Shown piece by piece: positions 17,418 to 25,269 of a stretch of 64,000 bases of DNA. Positions within the stretch are counted from its first letter, which is position 1, and each line of letters begins with the position of its first letter. The stretch comes from Seonamhaeicola sp. ML3 (GTDB lineage: Bacteria; Bacteroidota; Bacteroidia; Flavobacteriales; Flavobacteriaceae), in contig NZ_CP096884.1 in assembly GCF_023273855.1 (NCBI RefSeq), positions 1,488,001 to 1,552,000 on the forward strand. The letters are read 5' to 3'. A model generated the notes under the pieces. It was not told where the DNA came from and did not search any database. It worked only from the letters and a program-made list of their open reading frames with translations. Both the position numbers and the translations under genes were made by a program.

Positions 17418-19676
17418 CTAGTTTAAATGATATCTTAATCCGAAAAATAATCGCCTGCCTTGGTTAGGAGCATATACATAAGATGGATCAAATGTCAAGG
17501 CATAAGGGTTATCTGTAGTAGGAACAACATTACCATTATTATCAAACTGTACATTTTCATCAAATGGATCATCACTTCGGGCTATTATAAATGGATTTCC
17601 TTTGTTGGGAGTCCAATTTAGAAGATTCTTTATACCTGCATAGAACTCTAAATTAGTTAGTCCAGTAAAAGTTAATTGAATATTTTGGATACTCCAAGTT
17701 GGTGAGTATTCGCTTCTTGGGTCTAAATCGCCAAGCGTTGGTAATCGCATAGGCCCGTATAGATTTCCAGTGTAATCCAGGGTTAGATTAGTTGGGTAAT
17801 TTTTGTATGAAATAGACCAAACACTAGTAAATCTTTCGGTTAATATTTGTCTAGTTTTTATACCCTTTTCATTTTGAGAAACTTCTTGTAGGGTGGCACC
17901 AATAGATGCTTGAATACCGCTTCCTAAAATGGCATCGATATTCAAACTTACACCTTTTGATGTGGAGTTTCCATCTAAATTATCGTAAATAATTTGGTTA
18001 GGATTGGTGTCGTAATCTGGGATGATTGCATTTGTAAAATAAGTATACCAGGCAGATGCATCTAGCGTAAATATTTTACCAGATTTTGAATAAATCTTTT
18101 TTAAATAGTTAAGTGTAACGTTATAGGATTGTTCTGGATCTAACGCCTCTTCAATAATAACATCTCTTGCTCCTGTGAGTGCGGCATGGTCTTCGGTAAA
18201 TAAATTAACCACCCTAAAGCCTGTACCTGCATTCAACCGTATAATATCGTCCTCGGTTGGTTTAAATCTATAAGCTATTCTTGGTGTAAAAATTGAACCA
18301 TGTCTGCTATCATAATCATAACGAGCACCTAATAATAAACGTTGCTTTTCAGAAAGTGTAATTTCATCCTGAACAAATATAGAAGGTATTGTTACTTCGT
18401 CTGACGTTAAAGTGGCTGGTGTATTATCATTATAAAAATTATAGCGCGCCGTTAAGCCAAAAAGTAAGTCGTGGTTTTCAAGAGGCTTATCCCAAATTAA
18501 TTGCCCAAAACCTATGCGTTGTTGTGCAATATATGGGATATCTCCGTAAACTGAGTTTTGATCATGATCTGAATAAGAGAACTGGAAGTTTACTTTTTCA
18601 TTGATTGGTAATTGGTAGTTTCCTATGATTTCAAATCGTGATGTATAAATACTTTCTCCGTAAACTTCATTGCCACCTCTAAAACTGGAGTTCCAGTTCA
18701 TTTCTCCTCCCCAGCGATCTTCATAAAAATAGCGCCCCGCTAGAGAAAACAGACGTTTATTTTTTCTTTTGAAATCCCATTTTTGAAATACCGAAATACG
18801 GTCTTGTAAGGTAACATCGGTAAAATTATCATTGTTATTGTCAATGGGGTTGGAGTAGTTGTAATAATTAATACCTGTAAGCAGATGTGCTTTTTTCCCA
18901 ACCTTAGCTTTAAACCCTAAATCTAAATTTGTTTCTCCCCAATCACTAACAAAAGTATCAGCAAACAGCAATGGGGCGTTTTCAGGTAGTTTTGTAATCA
19001 CATTAATTAAACCTCCAACGGCTTCACTACCGTAAAGAGAAGAAGCAGGTCCTTTGACTACCTCAACTTGTTCAATTAATGAATTTGGTATGCCTGACAA
19101 TCCATAAACTGTTGAAAGGCCACTAACAATGGGCATTCCATCTATTAAAACTAGAGTGTATGGTCCCTCGAGACCATTGATATGTATATCACCAGTATTA
19201 CAAACATTACAATTTAGTTGCGGTCTTACTCCGTTAACATTTTGAAGAGCTTCAAAGATATTGGGTGTTGGGTTTTTTTTAAAAAAGGTTGGGGAATATA
19301 CTTCCACTGGAACAGGACTTTCTAATCTAGATACTGCTTTAAGTGTTCCAGTAACTATAACTTCGTCTAAACTTAGCGCTTCTTCTAATTCCAGTTTAAC
19401 TGTGGTGCTATTTCCTTCTACGGTGATTTGTTTTTCTGTATTCTTATAACCAGTAAAAGAGGCTATAATAGTGTAGGTCCCAGGAGTAATATTTTTAATT
19501 GTAAAAAAACCGGATTCATTAGTTGTGCTTCCTTTTGAAGTACCTTTAAGATAGACGTTAGCAAAAGCCACTGGAGTACCATTGCTAGATACTTTACCAG
19601 TTAGCTTAATGGTATTGTTTTGTGCATGAGAGGTTAGGCTTAAAACACTGAAAATTAATAGTGTTATATACTTCAT
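17418..19676 (-). CDS. TonB-dependent receptor of the metal-uptake locus
   Basis: The start at 19676 opens a good signal peptide (MKYITLLIFSVLSLTSHAQ); six earlier codons are possible but lack support. The 752-residue protein has a carboxypeptidase-like regulatory domain (~22-100), a plug (~105-235) and a 22-strand-type barrel ending in ...FFGLRYHLN. The plug holds a CNVC motif (Cys156, Cys159) just before GDIHINGLEGPYTLVLIDG, a candidate metal-binding site. With the downstream lipoprotein, ATPase and permeases it forms a complete outer-to-inner membrane metal import route. A DtxR-type operator lies in its promoter. Confidence 0.92.
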   Translation of the reverse strand: MKYITLLIFSVLSLTSHAQNNTIKLTGKVSSNGTPVAFANVYLKGTSKGSTTNESGFFTIKNITPGTYTIIASFTGYKNTEKQITVEGNSTTVKLELEEALSLDEVIVTGTLKAVSRLESPVPVEVYSPTFFKKNPTPNIFEALQNVNGVRPQLNCNVCNTGDIHINGLEGPYTLVLIDGMPIVSGLSTVYGLSGIPNSLIEQVEVVKGPASSLYGSEAVGGLINVITKLPENAPLLFADTFVSDWGETNLDLGFKAKVGKKAHLLTGINYYNYSNPIDNNNDNFTDVTLQDRISVFQKWDFKRKNKRLFSLAGRYFYEDRWGGEMNWNSSFRGGNEVYGESIYTSRFEIIGNYQLPINEKVNFQFSYSDHDQNSVYGDIPYIAQQRIGFGQLIWDKPLENHDLLFGLTARYNFYNDNTPATLTSDEVTIPSIFVQDEITLSEKQRLLLGARYDYDSRHGSIFTPRIAYRFKPTEDDIIRLNAGTGFRVVNLFTEDHAALTGARDVIIEEALDPEQSYNVTLNYLKKIYSKSGKIFTLDASAWYTYFTNAIIPDYDTNPNQIIYDNLDGNSTSKGVSLNIDAILGSGIQASIGATLQEVSQNEKGIKTRQILTERFTSVWSISYKNYPTNLTLDYTGNLYGPMRLPTLGDLDPRSEYSPTWSIQNIQLTFTGLTNLEFYAGIKNLLNWTPNKGNPFIIARSDDPFDENVQFDNNGNVVPTTDNPYALTFDPSYVYAPNQGRRLFFGLRYHLN

Positions 19677-19691
19677 TGTTTTTCTTTTTTG

Positions 19692-19699
19692 CAAATATA
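19692..19699 (-). promoter_or_regulatory. -7 element of the TonB receptor/metal operon promoter
   Basis: On the minus strand TATATTTG matches TAnnTTTG, 16 bases before the receptor start. The operator at 19708-19723 falls just upstream, between the -7 and the presumed -33 region, where bound repressor would block RNA polymerase. Confidence 0.65.
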
Positions 19700-19707
19700 A
19701 ATATAAA

Positions 19708-19723
19708 TTTAGACTAATCTAAA
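19708..19723. promoter_or_regulatory. DtxR/MntR-type operator between receptor and regulator genes
   Basis: TTTAGACTAATCTAAA is an inverted repeat (TTTAGA / TCTAAA around CTAA) and resembles the classical DtxR/IdeR box TTAGGTTAGCCTAA. It lies in the 81-99 base divergent region between a metal-uptake operon and a DtxR-family gene, so both repression of uptake and autoregulation are plausible. Confidence 0.75.
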
Positions 19724-19748
19724 AATGATTTTAAGTATTTAATTATGT

Positions 19749-19756
19749 TATATTTG
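19749..19756 (+). promoter_or_regulatory. -7 element of the DtxR-family regulator promoter
   Basis: TATATTTG matches TAnnTTTG, 19 bases before the ATG at 19776. The divergent operator ends 25 bases upstream, near the -33 region. Confidence 0.6.
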
Positions 19757-19775
19757 TAGTATTGTATAAACACCA

Positions 19776-20432
19776 ATGATTACCCTAACAGAAGAAAACT
19801 ATATTAAGGCCATTTACCATTTAAGCAACCAAGGGCTTGAAGTTGTAAGTACAAATGCCATTGCCAAGGAGATGGCTACAAAAGCGTCTTCTGTTACAGA
19901 TATGGTTAAAAAGCTCTCTGAGAAAGGGTATGCGTTTTATAAAAAATATCAGGGTGTTACCTTAACTGAAGAAGGAAAGGAAATTGCCATAAACATTGTT
20001 AGAAAGCATAGGCTTTGGGAGGTGTTTTTAGTTGAAAAATTAAACTTCTCTTGGGATGAAATTCACGAGGTAGCGGAACAATTGGAACATATTAAATCTA
20101 AAAAACTCATAAGTCAGTTAGATGCATTTTTAGGTTTTCCTACACATGACCCCCATGGCGACCCTATTCCAGACGATTCTGGAAAGATTAAAAAAATTGA
20201 TAAGATTTTATTATCTGAAGCTTCGGTTAACGATGATTGTATTTGTGTGGGTGTTCAAGATTCTTCTAGTGCTTTTTTACAATATCTGAATAAACACAAT
20301 ATCGCTTTGGGAGTACGAGTTAAAGTTGTTCAAATAGAACCTTTTGATCATTCGGTAACCATCAAAATAGCCGATAAGGAACTCGTAATATCAAGTATTA
20401 TTGCCAATAACCTTTTCGTGAAATTGGTCTAA
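19776..20432 (+). CDS. DtxR/MntR-family metal-dependent transcriptional regulator
   Basis: A 218-residue regulator with an N-terminal winged helix (residues 1-65, ENYIKAIYHLSNQGLEVVST... VTDMVKKLSEKGY), a metal-binding and dimerisation domain (RKHRLWEVFLVEKL, EVAEQLEHIKSKKL, then FPTHDPHGDPIPD, all family hallmarks), and a C-terminal SH3/FeoA-like domain (~150-218). With metal (Mn or Fe) bound it would repress uptake genes. It is divergent from the metal-uptake operon with a matching operator between. Whether Mn(II) or Fe(II) is sensed cannot be told from sequence alone; nearby feoAB makes iron possible. Confidence 0.94.
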   Translation: MITLTEENYIKAIYHLSNQGLEVVSTNAIAKEMATKASSVTDMVKKLSEKGYAFYKKYQGVTLTEEGKEIAINIVRKHRLWEVFLVEKLNFSWDEIHEVAEQLEHIKSKKLISQLDAFLGFPTHDPHGDPIPDDSGKIKKIDKILLSEASVNDDCICVGVQDSSSAFLQYLNKHNIALGVRVKVVQIEPFDHSVTIKIADKELVISSIIANNLFVKLV

Positions 20433-20440
20433 GTTGTAGT

Positions 20441-20743
20441 TTATAGTTCGGTGTCTTCCAACTTTAACCTAATAATGGTGACGTTGCCTTCAACTTTTAT
20501 TTTTTTCTCTACACGCTTATAACCATCGGAAGAAGCAACAATAGTATAGTTGCCAGGAGTTACATTTTCTATGGTAAAAAATCCAGATTTATTAGTTATA
20601 GTTTCTTTTGAAGTGTCTTTTAGATAGACTTTTACATTAGAGAGCCCCTTTTTTAAAGCGGTAACTTTACCAGTTATTTTTTGGGCATATAAGCTGCTGC
20701 TTCCTATAAGTAAAAAGAAAAGTAATAGTTTAATTGTCTTCAT
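20441..20743 (-). CDS. Stand-alone carboxypeptidase-like regulatory domain protein
   Basis: A 100-residue exported protein (signal peptide MKTIKLLLFFLLIGSSSLYAQ) made of a single carboxypeptidase-regulatory-like beta domain. It closely resembles the N-terminal domain of the TonB receptor at 17418-19676: shared strings include VYLK-TSK, SGFFTI-N-TPG-YTI-AS, GYK and VEGN. It ends at LEDTEL where the receptor continues with the plug. It therefore looks like a partial duplicate of the receptor's 5' end which kept an open frame, ending 8 bases from the convergent regulator gene. It may be a remnant or a functional decoy/partner; I cannot tell. Confidence 0.75.
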   Translation of the reverse strand: MKTIKLLLFFLLIGSSSLYAQKITGKVTALKKGLSNVKVYLKDTSKETITNKSGFFTIENVTPGNYTIVASSDGYKRVEKKIKVEGNVTIIRLKLEDTEL

Positions 20744-20913
20744 TTATCCTGATATAATACATGTAACACTAATTCTTAGTAATTGAAAAGTTCGAGAATA
20801 TAATTAAAAAAAATAATTATTCGGACAAAGCCTTCAAAAAAGAGTGATTGAAACTAGGGCTACTCCTAAAAAGTGTTGCTTTATCGTTTGGTTTTTAATC
20901 TTTTTTTAAGTCT

Positions 20914-21807
20914 CTACTCAGGCTTAAACGTTACTTGTTCTAAAATAAATTTGGGAAAAGCCTTTATTGGAGTTAGGGTCATGTCTTTGTAATAACATTC
21001 GGCCGCTTCCGATTGAATTTGAATTTGTCCTTCGGTTAATGGTTTATTGGTTTCAGGATTTATGGCGTTTTCAACAACCATAACAATTTTTCCGTTTACC
21101 ACATGAACGGCATCGTTTCCAACAACATAAAGTTCTAGGTGATTCCAGTTACCATGAGGTGCTTGTGGCTCAAGATAGGCGTTTATATAACCTTTGCCTT
21201 CAAAATACGTATCGAAATTGGGGTCATATTGTTTTGTTTTACTATTGTTGTCTCCTCTAATCTGAACTATTGGACCGCCTAATTTGGGTTGTACGGTATT
21301 AGCTGGTAAGGAAATAAAATCTCCCAAATCTGTTTCTTGTACTTGAAATTCTAAGCAGGTTTTCCAAGTGTTCCAAAATCTGCCGTAGTCTCCGTAGCTA
21401 TGGTATAAAATACCTGTATCTTTTCTTCGTTGAAGTCTTGGTTCCCATTTCTTATTCCCCCATCTAAACATGGTGCTAAAATGGTAGTTGCTAAATTTGT
21501 CTTTTGTGGTTATGCTTCCGTAGATTTCTCCAGATATGTTTAGAATAGTTTCACCATTAATATTGGTTGTAGTAAATACATGTTTTATATCGTTATTTAG
21601 CCCTAGAGGAGTCCCTTTAATAACATCTTCAAACTTTGGAGTCCCTTCAGGAAGCCCTAAAATCGTAGTGTGGGGTACACCTATAAACTTTTCGAAATGA
21701 GTTAAGTTGGCATCTAAAAGCACAATGGTCTGCTCTTTTTCCTGAGAAAATCCATTAATTGTTAAAAGTATAGCGCATATTAATGTGAATAGGAACCTAG
21801 TTTTCAT
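20914..21807 (-). CDS. DUF1080 (3-keto-disaccharide hydrolase-like) exported protein
   Basis: A 297-residue protein with a signal peptide (FLFTLICAILLTINGFSQ) and one DUF1080 concanavalin-like beta-sandwich domain: recognisable blocks are FSNYHFSTMFRWGNKKWEPR, DTGILYHSYGDYGRFW, WNHLELYVVGNDAVHVVNGK and EGQIQIQSEAAECYYKDM. Members act on sugars (3-keto-glycoside hydrolases) or are lectin-like. The gene stands alone between the small carboxypeptidase-domain gene and the feo genes, with no sugar-use genes nearby, so substrate is not indicated. Confidence 0.88.
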   Translation of the reverse strand: MKTRFLFTLICAILLTINGFSQEKEQTIVLLDANLTHFEKFIGVPHTTILGLPEGTPKFEDVIKGTPLGLNNDIKHVFTTTNINGETILNISGEIYGSITTKDKFSNYHFSTMFRWGNKKWEPRLQRRKDTGILYHSYGDYGRFWNTWKTCLEFQVQETDLGDFISLPANTVQPKLGGPIVQIRGDNNSKTKQYDPNFDTYFEGKGYINAYLEPQAPHGNWNHLELYVVGNDAVHVVNGKIVMVVENAINPETNKPLTEGQIQIQSEAAECYYKDMTLTPIKAFPKFILEQVTFKPE

Positions 21808-21836
21808 TTGTAAAATTTTAATGGATTATTTAGTTT

Positions 21837-21974
21837 TTAATGGCAAGAACAATCATTATTGTTTCCACATGCTTTTTTTGAAGCTGTTTTTTTAATCCAG
21901 AACTTTTTTATCAAAAAAAGGAGCGCTAAGCCTAATGTGCAAAAAACAAGTATGTTTTGAATAATGGTGTTCAT
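21837..21974 (-). CDS. FeoB-associated Cys-rich membrane mini-protein
   Basis: A 45-residue open frame: one N-terminal membrane helix (NILVFCTLGLALLFLIKKFW), a basic stretch, and a C-terminal cluster CGNNNDCSCH. This is the architecture of the FeoB-associated Cys-rich family that is usually encoded directly after feoB, as here (28 bases downstream of the feoB stop). It may help handle Fe(II) at the inner membrane. The ATG is at 21972-21974 and the stop at 21837-21839. Confidence 0.85.
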   Translation of the reverse strand: MNTIIQNILVFCTLGLALLFLIKKFWIKKTASKKACGNNNDCSCH

Positions 21975-22002
21975 ATCAACTGTTGTTGAAAGTTACTAAT
22001 AG

Positions 22003-24105
22003 CTATTTCAAAAATTGAAATGCTATCAATGCTGCAATATACGCAATAGTTGACATAACTACTAGTTGAAGTATTGGCCACTTCCAACTGTTGGTTTCGC
22101 GTTTTACAACAGCTAGGGTACTCATACATTGCATGGCAAAGGCATAAAATAACAGAAGTGAAATCCCCGATGCCAAAGTAAATACCTTAGCGCCATTGGC
22201 GTGTACTTCTGCCGCCATTTTACTTTTTATAGTCTCTTCGTCTTCGCTATCGCCTGCACTACCAACACTGTAAATGGTAGCAAGCGTACCAACAAATACT
22301 TCGCGGGCAGCGAAAGATGTTACAAGACCAATACCAATTTTCCAATCGTAACCCAGAGGTTTAATTACTGGTTCTATAGCTTTTCCAACAATACCTATAT
22401 AACTGTGTTCTAATTTATGTGAAGCGATTTTGTCTTCCAGTTCAACTGGAGGAATTGAAGGATTTTCATTTTTAACAATAGTTTCAGCATTATTGAAATT
22501 CTCTCCCGGGCCATAAGAAGCCAATACCCATAATACAATAGATATGGCCAGTATGATTTTACCAGCTTCGAAAATGAACGTCTTTGTTTTTTCGAGCACT
22601 GTAATAGCAACGTTTTTTAACATTGGGATTTTATAACTTGGCATTTCAATAACAAAGTAAGACTTACTTTTAATCTTCAATATTTTATTCAGGATATAGG
22701 CTGAAAAAATTGCGGCTAGGAACCCAATAACATAAAGTCCCATTAAAGTAAGTGCTTTGAAACTCATCCCCAGAAATGTACCTTCAGGAATTACCAAAGC
22801 GATAATAATTACATAAACCGGTAATCTAGCAGAACAAGTCGTAAAGGGTGTTACCAAAATTGTAATAAGACGTTCTTTCCAGTTTTCAATATTTCTAGCA
22901 GCCATTACTGCTGGAACAGCACAAGCGTTACCAGAAATTAAAGGCACGACACTTTTGCCACTCAAACCAAAACGACGCATAACACGATCCATTAAAAATA
23001 CTACGCGACTCATATAGCCACTTTCTTCCAATAGTGCAATAAATAAAAATAGAAAAGCTATTGGTGGAATAAACACCATAATACCACCAATACCAGCAAT
23101 AATTCCATCAGAAAGCAGGTTTGTAAAGGCACCTTTTGGTAAGGTGTCTTTAACCCAATCTGCAAGTGAGGCGAAGCTTTCGTCTATAAAATCTGTGGGA
23201 TATGTAGCCCAGTCGTAAACCGCTTGAAACATTAAGAACAGTACAACAAAAAAGATGATATAACCCCAAAATTTATGGGTTAAAATTCTATCTAGTCTTA
23301 TACGTAAATCGGTTGCCTTAGATGGGTCTACTGTTAATCCTTTTTTTAAAGCACTATTTATAAATTGATAGCGCTTAATCGTTTCCTTTTGTTGCAATCG
23401 TTTAAGATCTGCCTTGCTTTTGGTCTTGAAATCGGCAACAGCATCAATTTCTTTTCTGTTGGTTTTACCAAAGTTTACATCTTGGGTGATAACCAACCAA
23501 AGTTTATACAATAATTGGTTCGGGAACGCCTTTTGGAGGTTACCAAAATATGCGGGGTCAATATCTGTTGTTTTTAGGCAAGGCTCGTTAGAAATATTGG
23601 TATAATTTGTTATAAACTCTTTTAGGTTTTCAATGCCTTCTTTTTTTCGGGTACTAACAAGTGCTATTTTGGTCTTGAGTTGTTTTTCTAAAGTATCTAT
23701 ATTTAAAGCTATCCCCTTTTTAGGCATTCTGTCTGCCATATTAATCACAAGAAGTGTGGGGATTTCCAAATCTTTAATTTGTGTAAAAATTAAAAGATTT
23801 CTTTTTAAATTTTCAACATCGGTAACAACAACGGCAAGGTCTGGAAAGTCTTTGTCGTTTTTATTTAAAAGTAGTTCTATAACTACGTTTTCATCGAGCG
23901 AAGATGCATTAAGACTGTAAGTTCCGGGAAGATCTATAATATGAGCCTTAAGACCACGCTGTAGTTTACAAATGCCTTGTTTTTTCTCGACAGTAATGCC
24001 TGGATAATTACCTACCTTTTGGTTAAGGCCAGTTAGGGCATTAAACACCGATGTTTTACCAGTATTAGGGTTTCCAATTAACGCGACATTGATCTGTTTA
24101 CTCAT
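22003..24105 (-). CDS. feoB: Ferrous iron transporter FeoB
   Basis: A 700-residue protein with an N-terminal GTPase domain (G1 GNPNTGKT at residues 11-18, G3 DLPG, G4 NMAD) , a helical guanine dissociation inhibitor-like spacer and a membrane domain with two Gate segments (PLISGNACAVPAVMAARNI and the later FAAREVFVGTLATIYSVG). It imports Fe(II) across the inner membrane. It overlaps feoA by 8 bases. FeoB enzymes of Bacteroidota often carry a fused FeoA domain; here FeoA is separate. Confidence 0.97.
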   Translation of the reverse strand: MSKQINVALIGNPNTGKTSVFNALTGLNQKVGNYPGITVEKKQGICKLQRGLKAHIIDLPGTYSLNASSLDENVVIELLLNKNDKDFPDLAVVVTDVENLKRNLLIFTQIKDLEIPTLLVINMADRMPKKGIALNIDTLEKQLKTKIALVSTRKKEGIENLKEFITNYTNISNEPCLKTTDIDPAYFGNLQKAFPNQLLYKLWLVITQDVNFGKTNRKEIDAVADFKTKSKADLKRLQQKETIKRYQFINSALKKGLTVDPSKATDLRIRLDRILTHKFWGYIIFFVVLFLMFQAVYDWATYPTDFIDESFASLADWVKDTLPKGAFTNLLSDGIIAGIGGIMVFIPPIAFLFLFIALLEESGYMSRVVFLMDRVMRRFGLSGKSVVPLISGNACAVPAVMAARNIENWKERLITILVTPFTTCSARLPVYVIIIALVIPEGTFLGMSFKALTLMGLYVIGFLAAIFSAYILNKILKIKSKSYFVIEMPSYKIPMLKNVAITVLEKTKTFIFEAGKIILAISIVLWVLASYGPGENFNNAETIVKNENPSIPPVELEDKIASHKLEHSYIGIVGKAIEPVIKPLGYDWKIGIGLVTSFAAREVFVGTLATIYSVGSAGDSEDEETIKSKMAAEVHANGAKVFTLASGISLLLFYAFAMQCMSTLAVVKRETNSWKWPILQLVVMSTIAYIAALIAFQFLK

Positions 24106-24334
24106 GCTTTACTTTTTCGATTAAAACATGGGTAGCGGTTTCTTTTCTTATAGCCAAATGAGACCCATTGATATTTAGGTACATAGGGTCTGCAAAAGGA
24201 GCAACCTGAACAAGCTCAACTTCACTGCCGGGCAAACAGCCCATTTCTACAAGCTTTAAAGGGATATGAATCGATGAAACGTCTGTAATAACAGCGCGTT
24301 CTCCCTTTTTTAGATGTGCTAAAGTGTCTTGCAA
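24098..24334 (-). CDS. feoA: FeoA-family protein
   Basis: A 78-residue SH3-like protein (KKGERAVITDVSS, LKLVEMGCLPGSEVELVQVAP, LNINGSHLAIRKETA) typical of FeoA, the small cytosolic partner of FeoB. It is the first gene of the feoA-feoB-Cys-rich unit and overlaps feoB by 8 bases. Confidence 0.95.
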   Translation of the reverse strand: MQDTLAHLKKGERAVITDVSSIHIPLKLVEMGCLPGSEVELVQVAPFADPMYLNINGSHLAIRKETATHVLIEKVKHE

Positions 24335-24360
24335 GCTTATTTAGATTGATTTTAAAGAAG

Positions 24361-24368
24361 CAAAAGTA
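24361..24368 (-). promoter_or_regulatory. -7 element of feoAB promoter
   Basis: TACTTTTG on the minus strand fits TAnnTTTG, 27 bases before the feoA start. A weak inverted-repeat-like TTAGATTGATTTTAA (24340-24354) lies in the leader and vaguely resembles the operator at 19708; this is too weak to call. Confidence 0.5.
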
Positions 24369-24428
24369 AACTAAAAGTTTAAAAGTATAAAGGTTTAAAT
24401 GTCTAAAGTTTATCTAGAGTACACCCTG

Positions 24429-25103
24429 CTAATTATTATATTCTTTTCTTAAGTGAGAGATATCGTTTAATAGTTTTTTAATGTCCTCGGGTTTGGTGCC
24501 ATCATAAAATCCTCGAATTTGACGCTTCTTATCAATTAGCATAAAATTTTCGGTATGTACCATGTCGAAGGGTCCGCCATCGCCATTATCTTTTACCGCT
24601 AAATAGCTTTTTCGGGCCATTTTATAAATTTCTTTTTTATCGCCAGTTACTAAATTCCATTTCGTATCGTCAACCCCTTTTGCTATGGCATAACGTTTTA
24701 GTTGGGCAACCGTGTCTATTTCTGGAGTTACAGAATGCGATAGTAGCATAACATCATCATCATTTAAAATTTCTTTTTGGATACTTGTCATATTTTTGGT
24801 CATAATCGGGCAAATGGTTGGGCATGTTGTAAAAAAGAAATCGGCAACATAAATCTTGTTCTCGTAATCTTTTTGCGTTACGGTTTTTCCATTTTGATTG
24901 GTAAAGGAGAAATCGGCAATTTTATGGTACTTTTTTTTGTACTGAATGGTGCTATCTACCAATTCGGTACTTACCATATTAGGTTGATAGATAGGAAGTG
25001 GTTGATAAACATTAAGGGTGTTGTATATAATAGCAATTATAATCACAGAAATAACACCAAAAACAATTGCAAACGTCTTATACTCTTTAAAAAATGAAAG
25101 CAT
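24429..25103 (-). CDS. Sco1/SenC-family copper-binding protein
   Basis: A 224-residue membrane-anchored thioredoxin-fold protein: N-terminal membrane segment (TFAIVFGVISVIIIAIIY), copper-binding CxxxC in FFTTCPTICPIM and the distal His in MVHTENFMLIDKK. Sco proteins insert copper into cytochrome c oxidase subunit II. No oxidase genes are nearby. It precedes feoA on the same strand with a 94-base gap, and has its own -7 box. Confidence 0.94.
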   Translation of the reverse strand: MLSFFKEYKTFAIVFGVISVIIIAIIYNTLNVYQPLPIYQPNMVSTELVDSTIQYKKKYHKIADFSFTNQNGKTVTQKDYENKIYVADFFFTTCPTICPIMTKNMTSIQKEILNDDDVMLLSHSVTPEIDTVAQLKRYAIAKGVDDTKWNLVTGDKKEIYKMARKSYLAVKDNGDGGPFDMVHTENFMLIDKKRQIRGFYDGTKPEDIKKLLNDISHLRKEYNN

Positions 25104-25126
25104 ATTTTACATGTGAAATATTTGAG

Positions 25127-25134
25127 CAAAAATA
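25127..25134 (-). promoter_or_regulatory. -7 element for the Sco gene
   Basis: TATTTTTG on the minus strand fits TAnnTTTG, 24 bases before the start codon. Confidence 0.5.
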
Positions 25135-25231
25135 CGATGAAATTTGAATTTCGGAACGTCTTTAGATGCTTAAATTAGTGTTAAATAGATGCACAAAACA
25201 TAAATGGCTTTTTATACTTGGTTTAAAAGTT

Positions 25232-25239
25232 TACTTTTG
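25232..25239 (+). promoter_or_regulatory. -7 element for rseP
   Basis: TACTTTTG fits TAnnTTTG, 31 bases before the ATG of rseP. Confidence 0.5.
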
Positions 25240-25269
25240 TGCGGTTATCGAAATTTTGATTGAAGACAT

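Noticed and set aside
24340-24354. DtxR box in the feoA leader
   Set aside because: Only a partial match to the palindrome at 19708-19723; too degenerate to assert.
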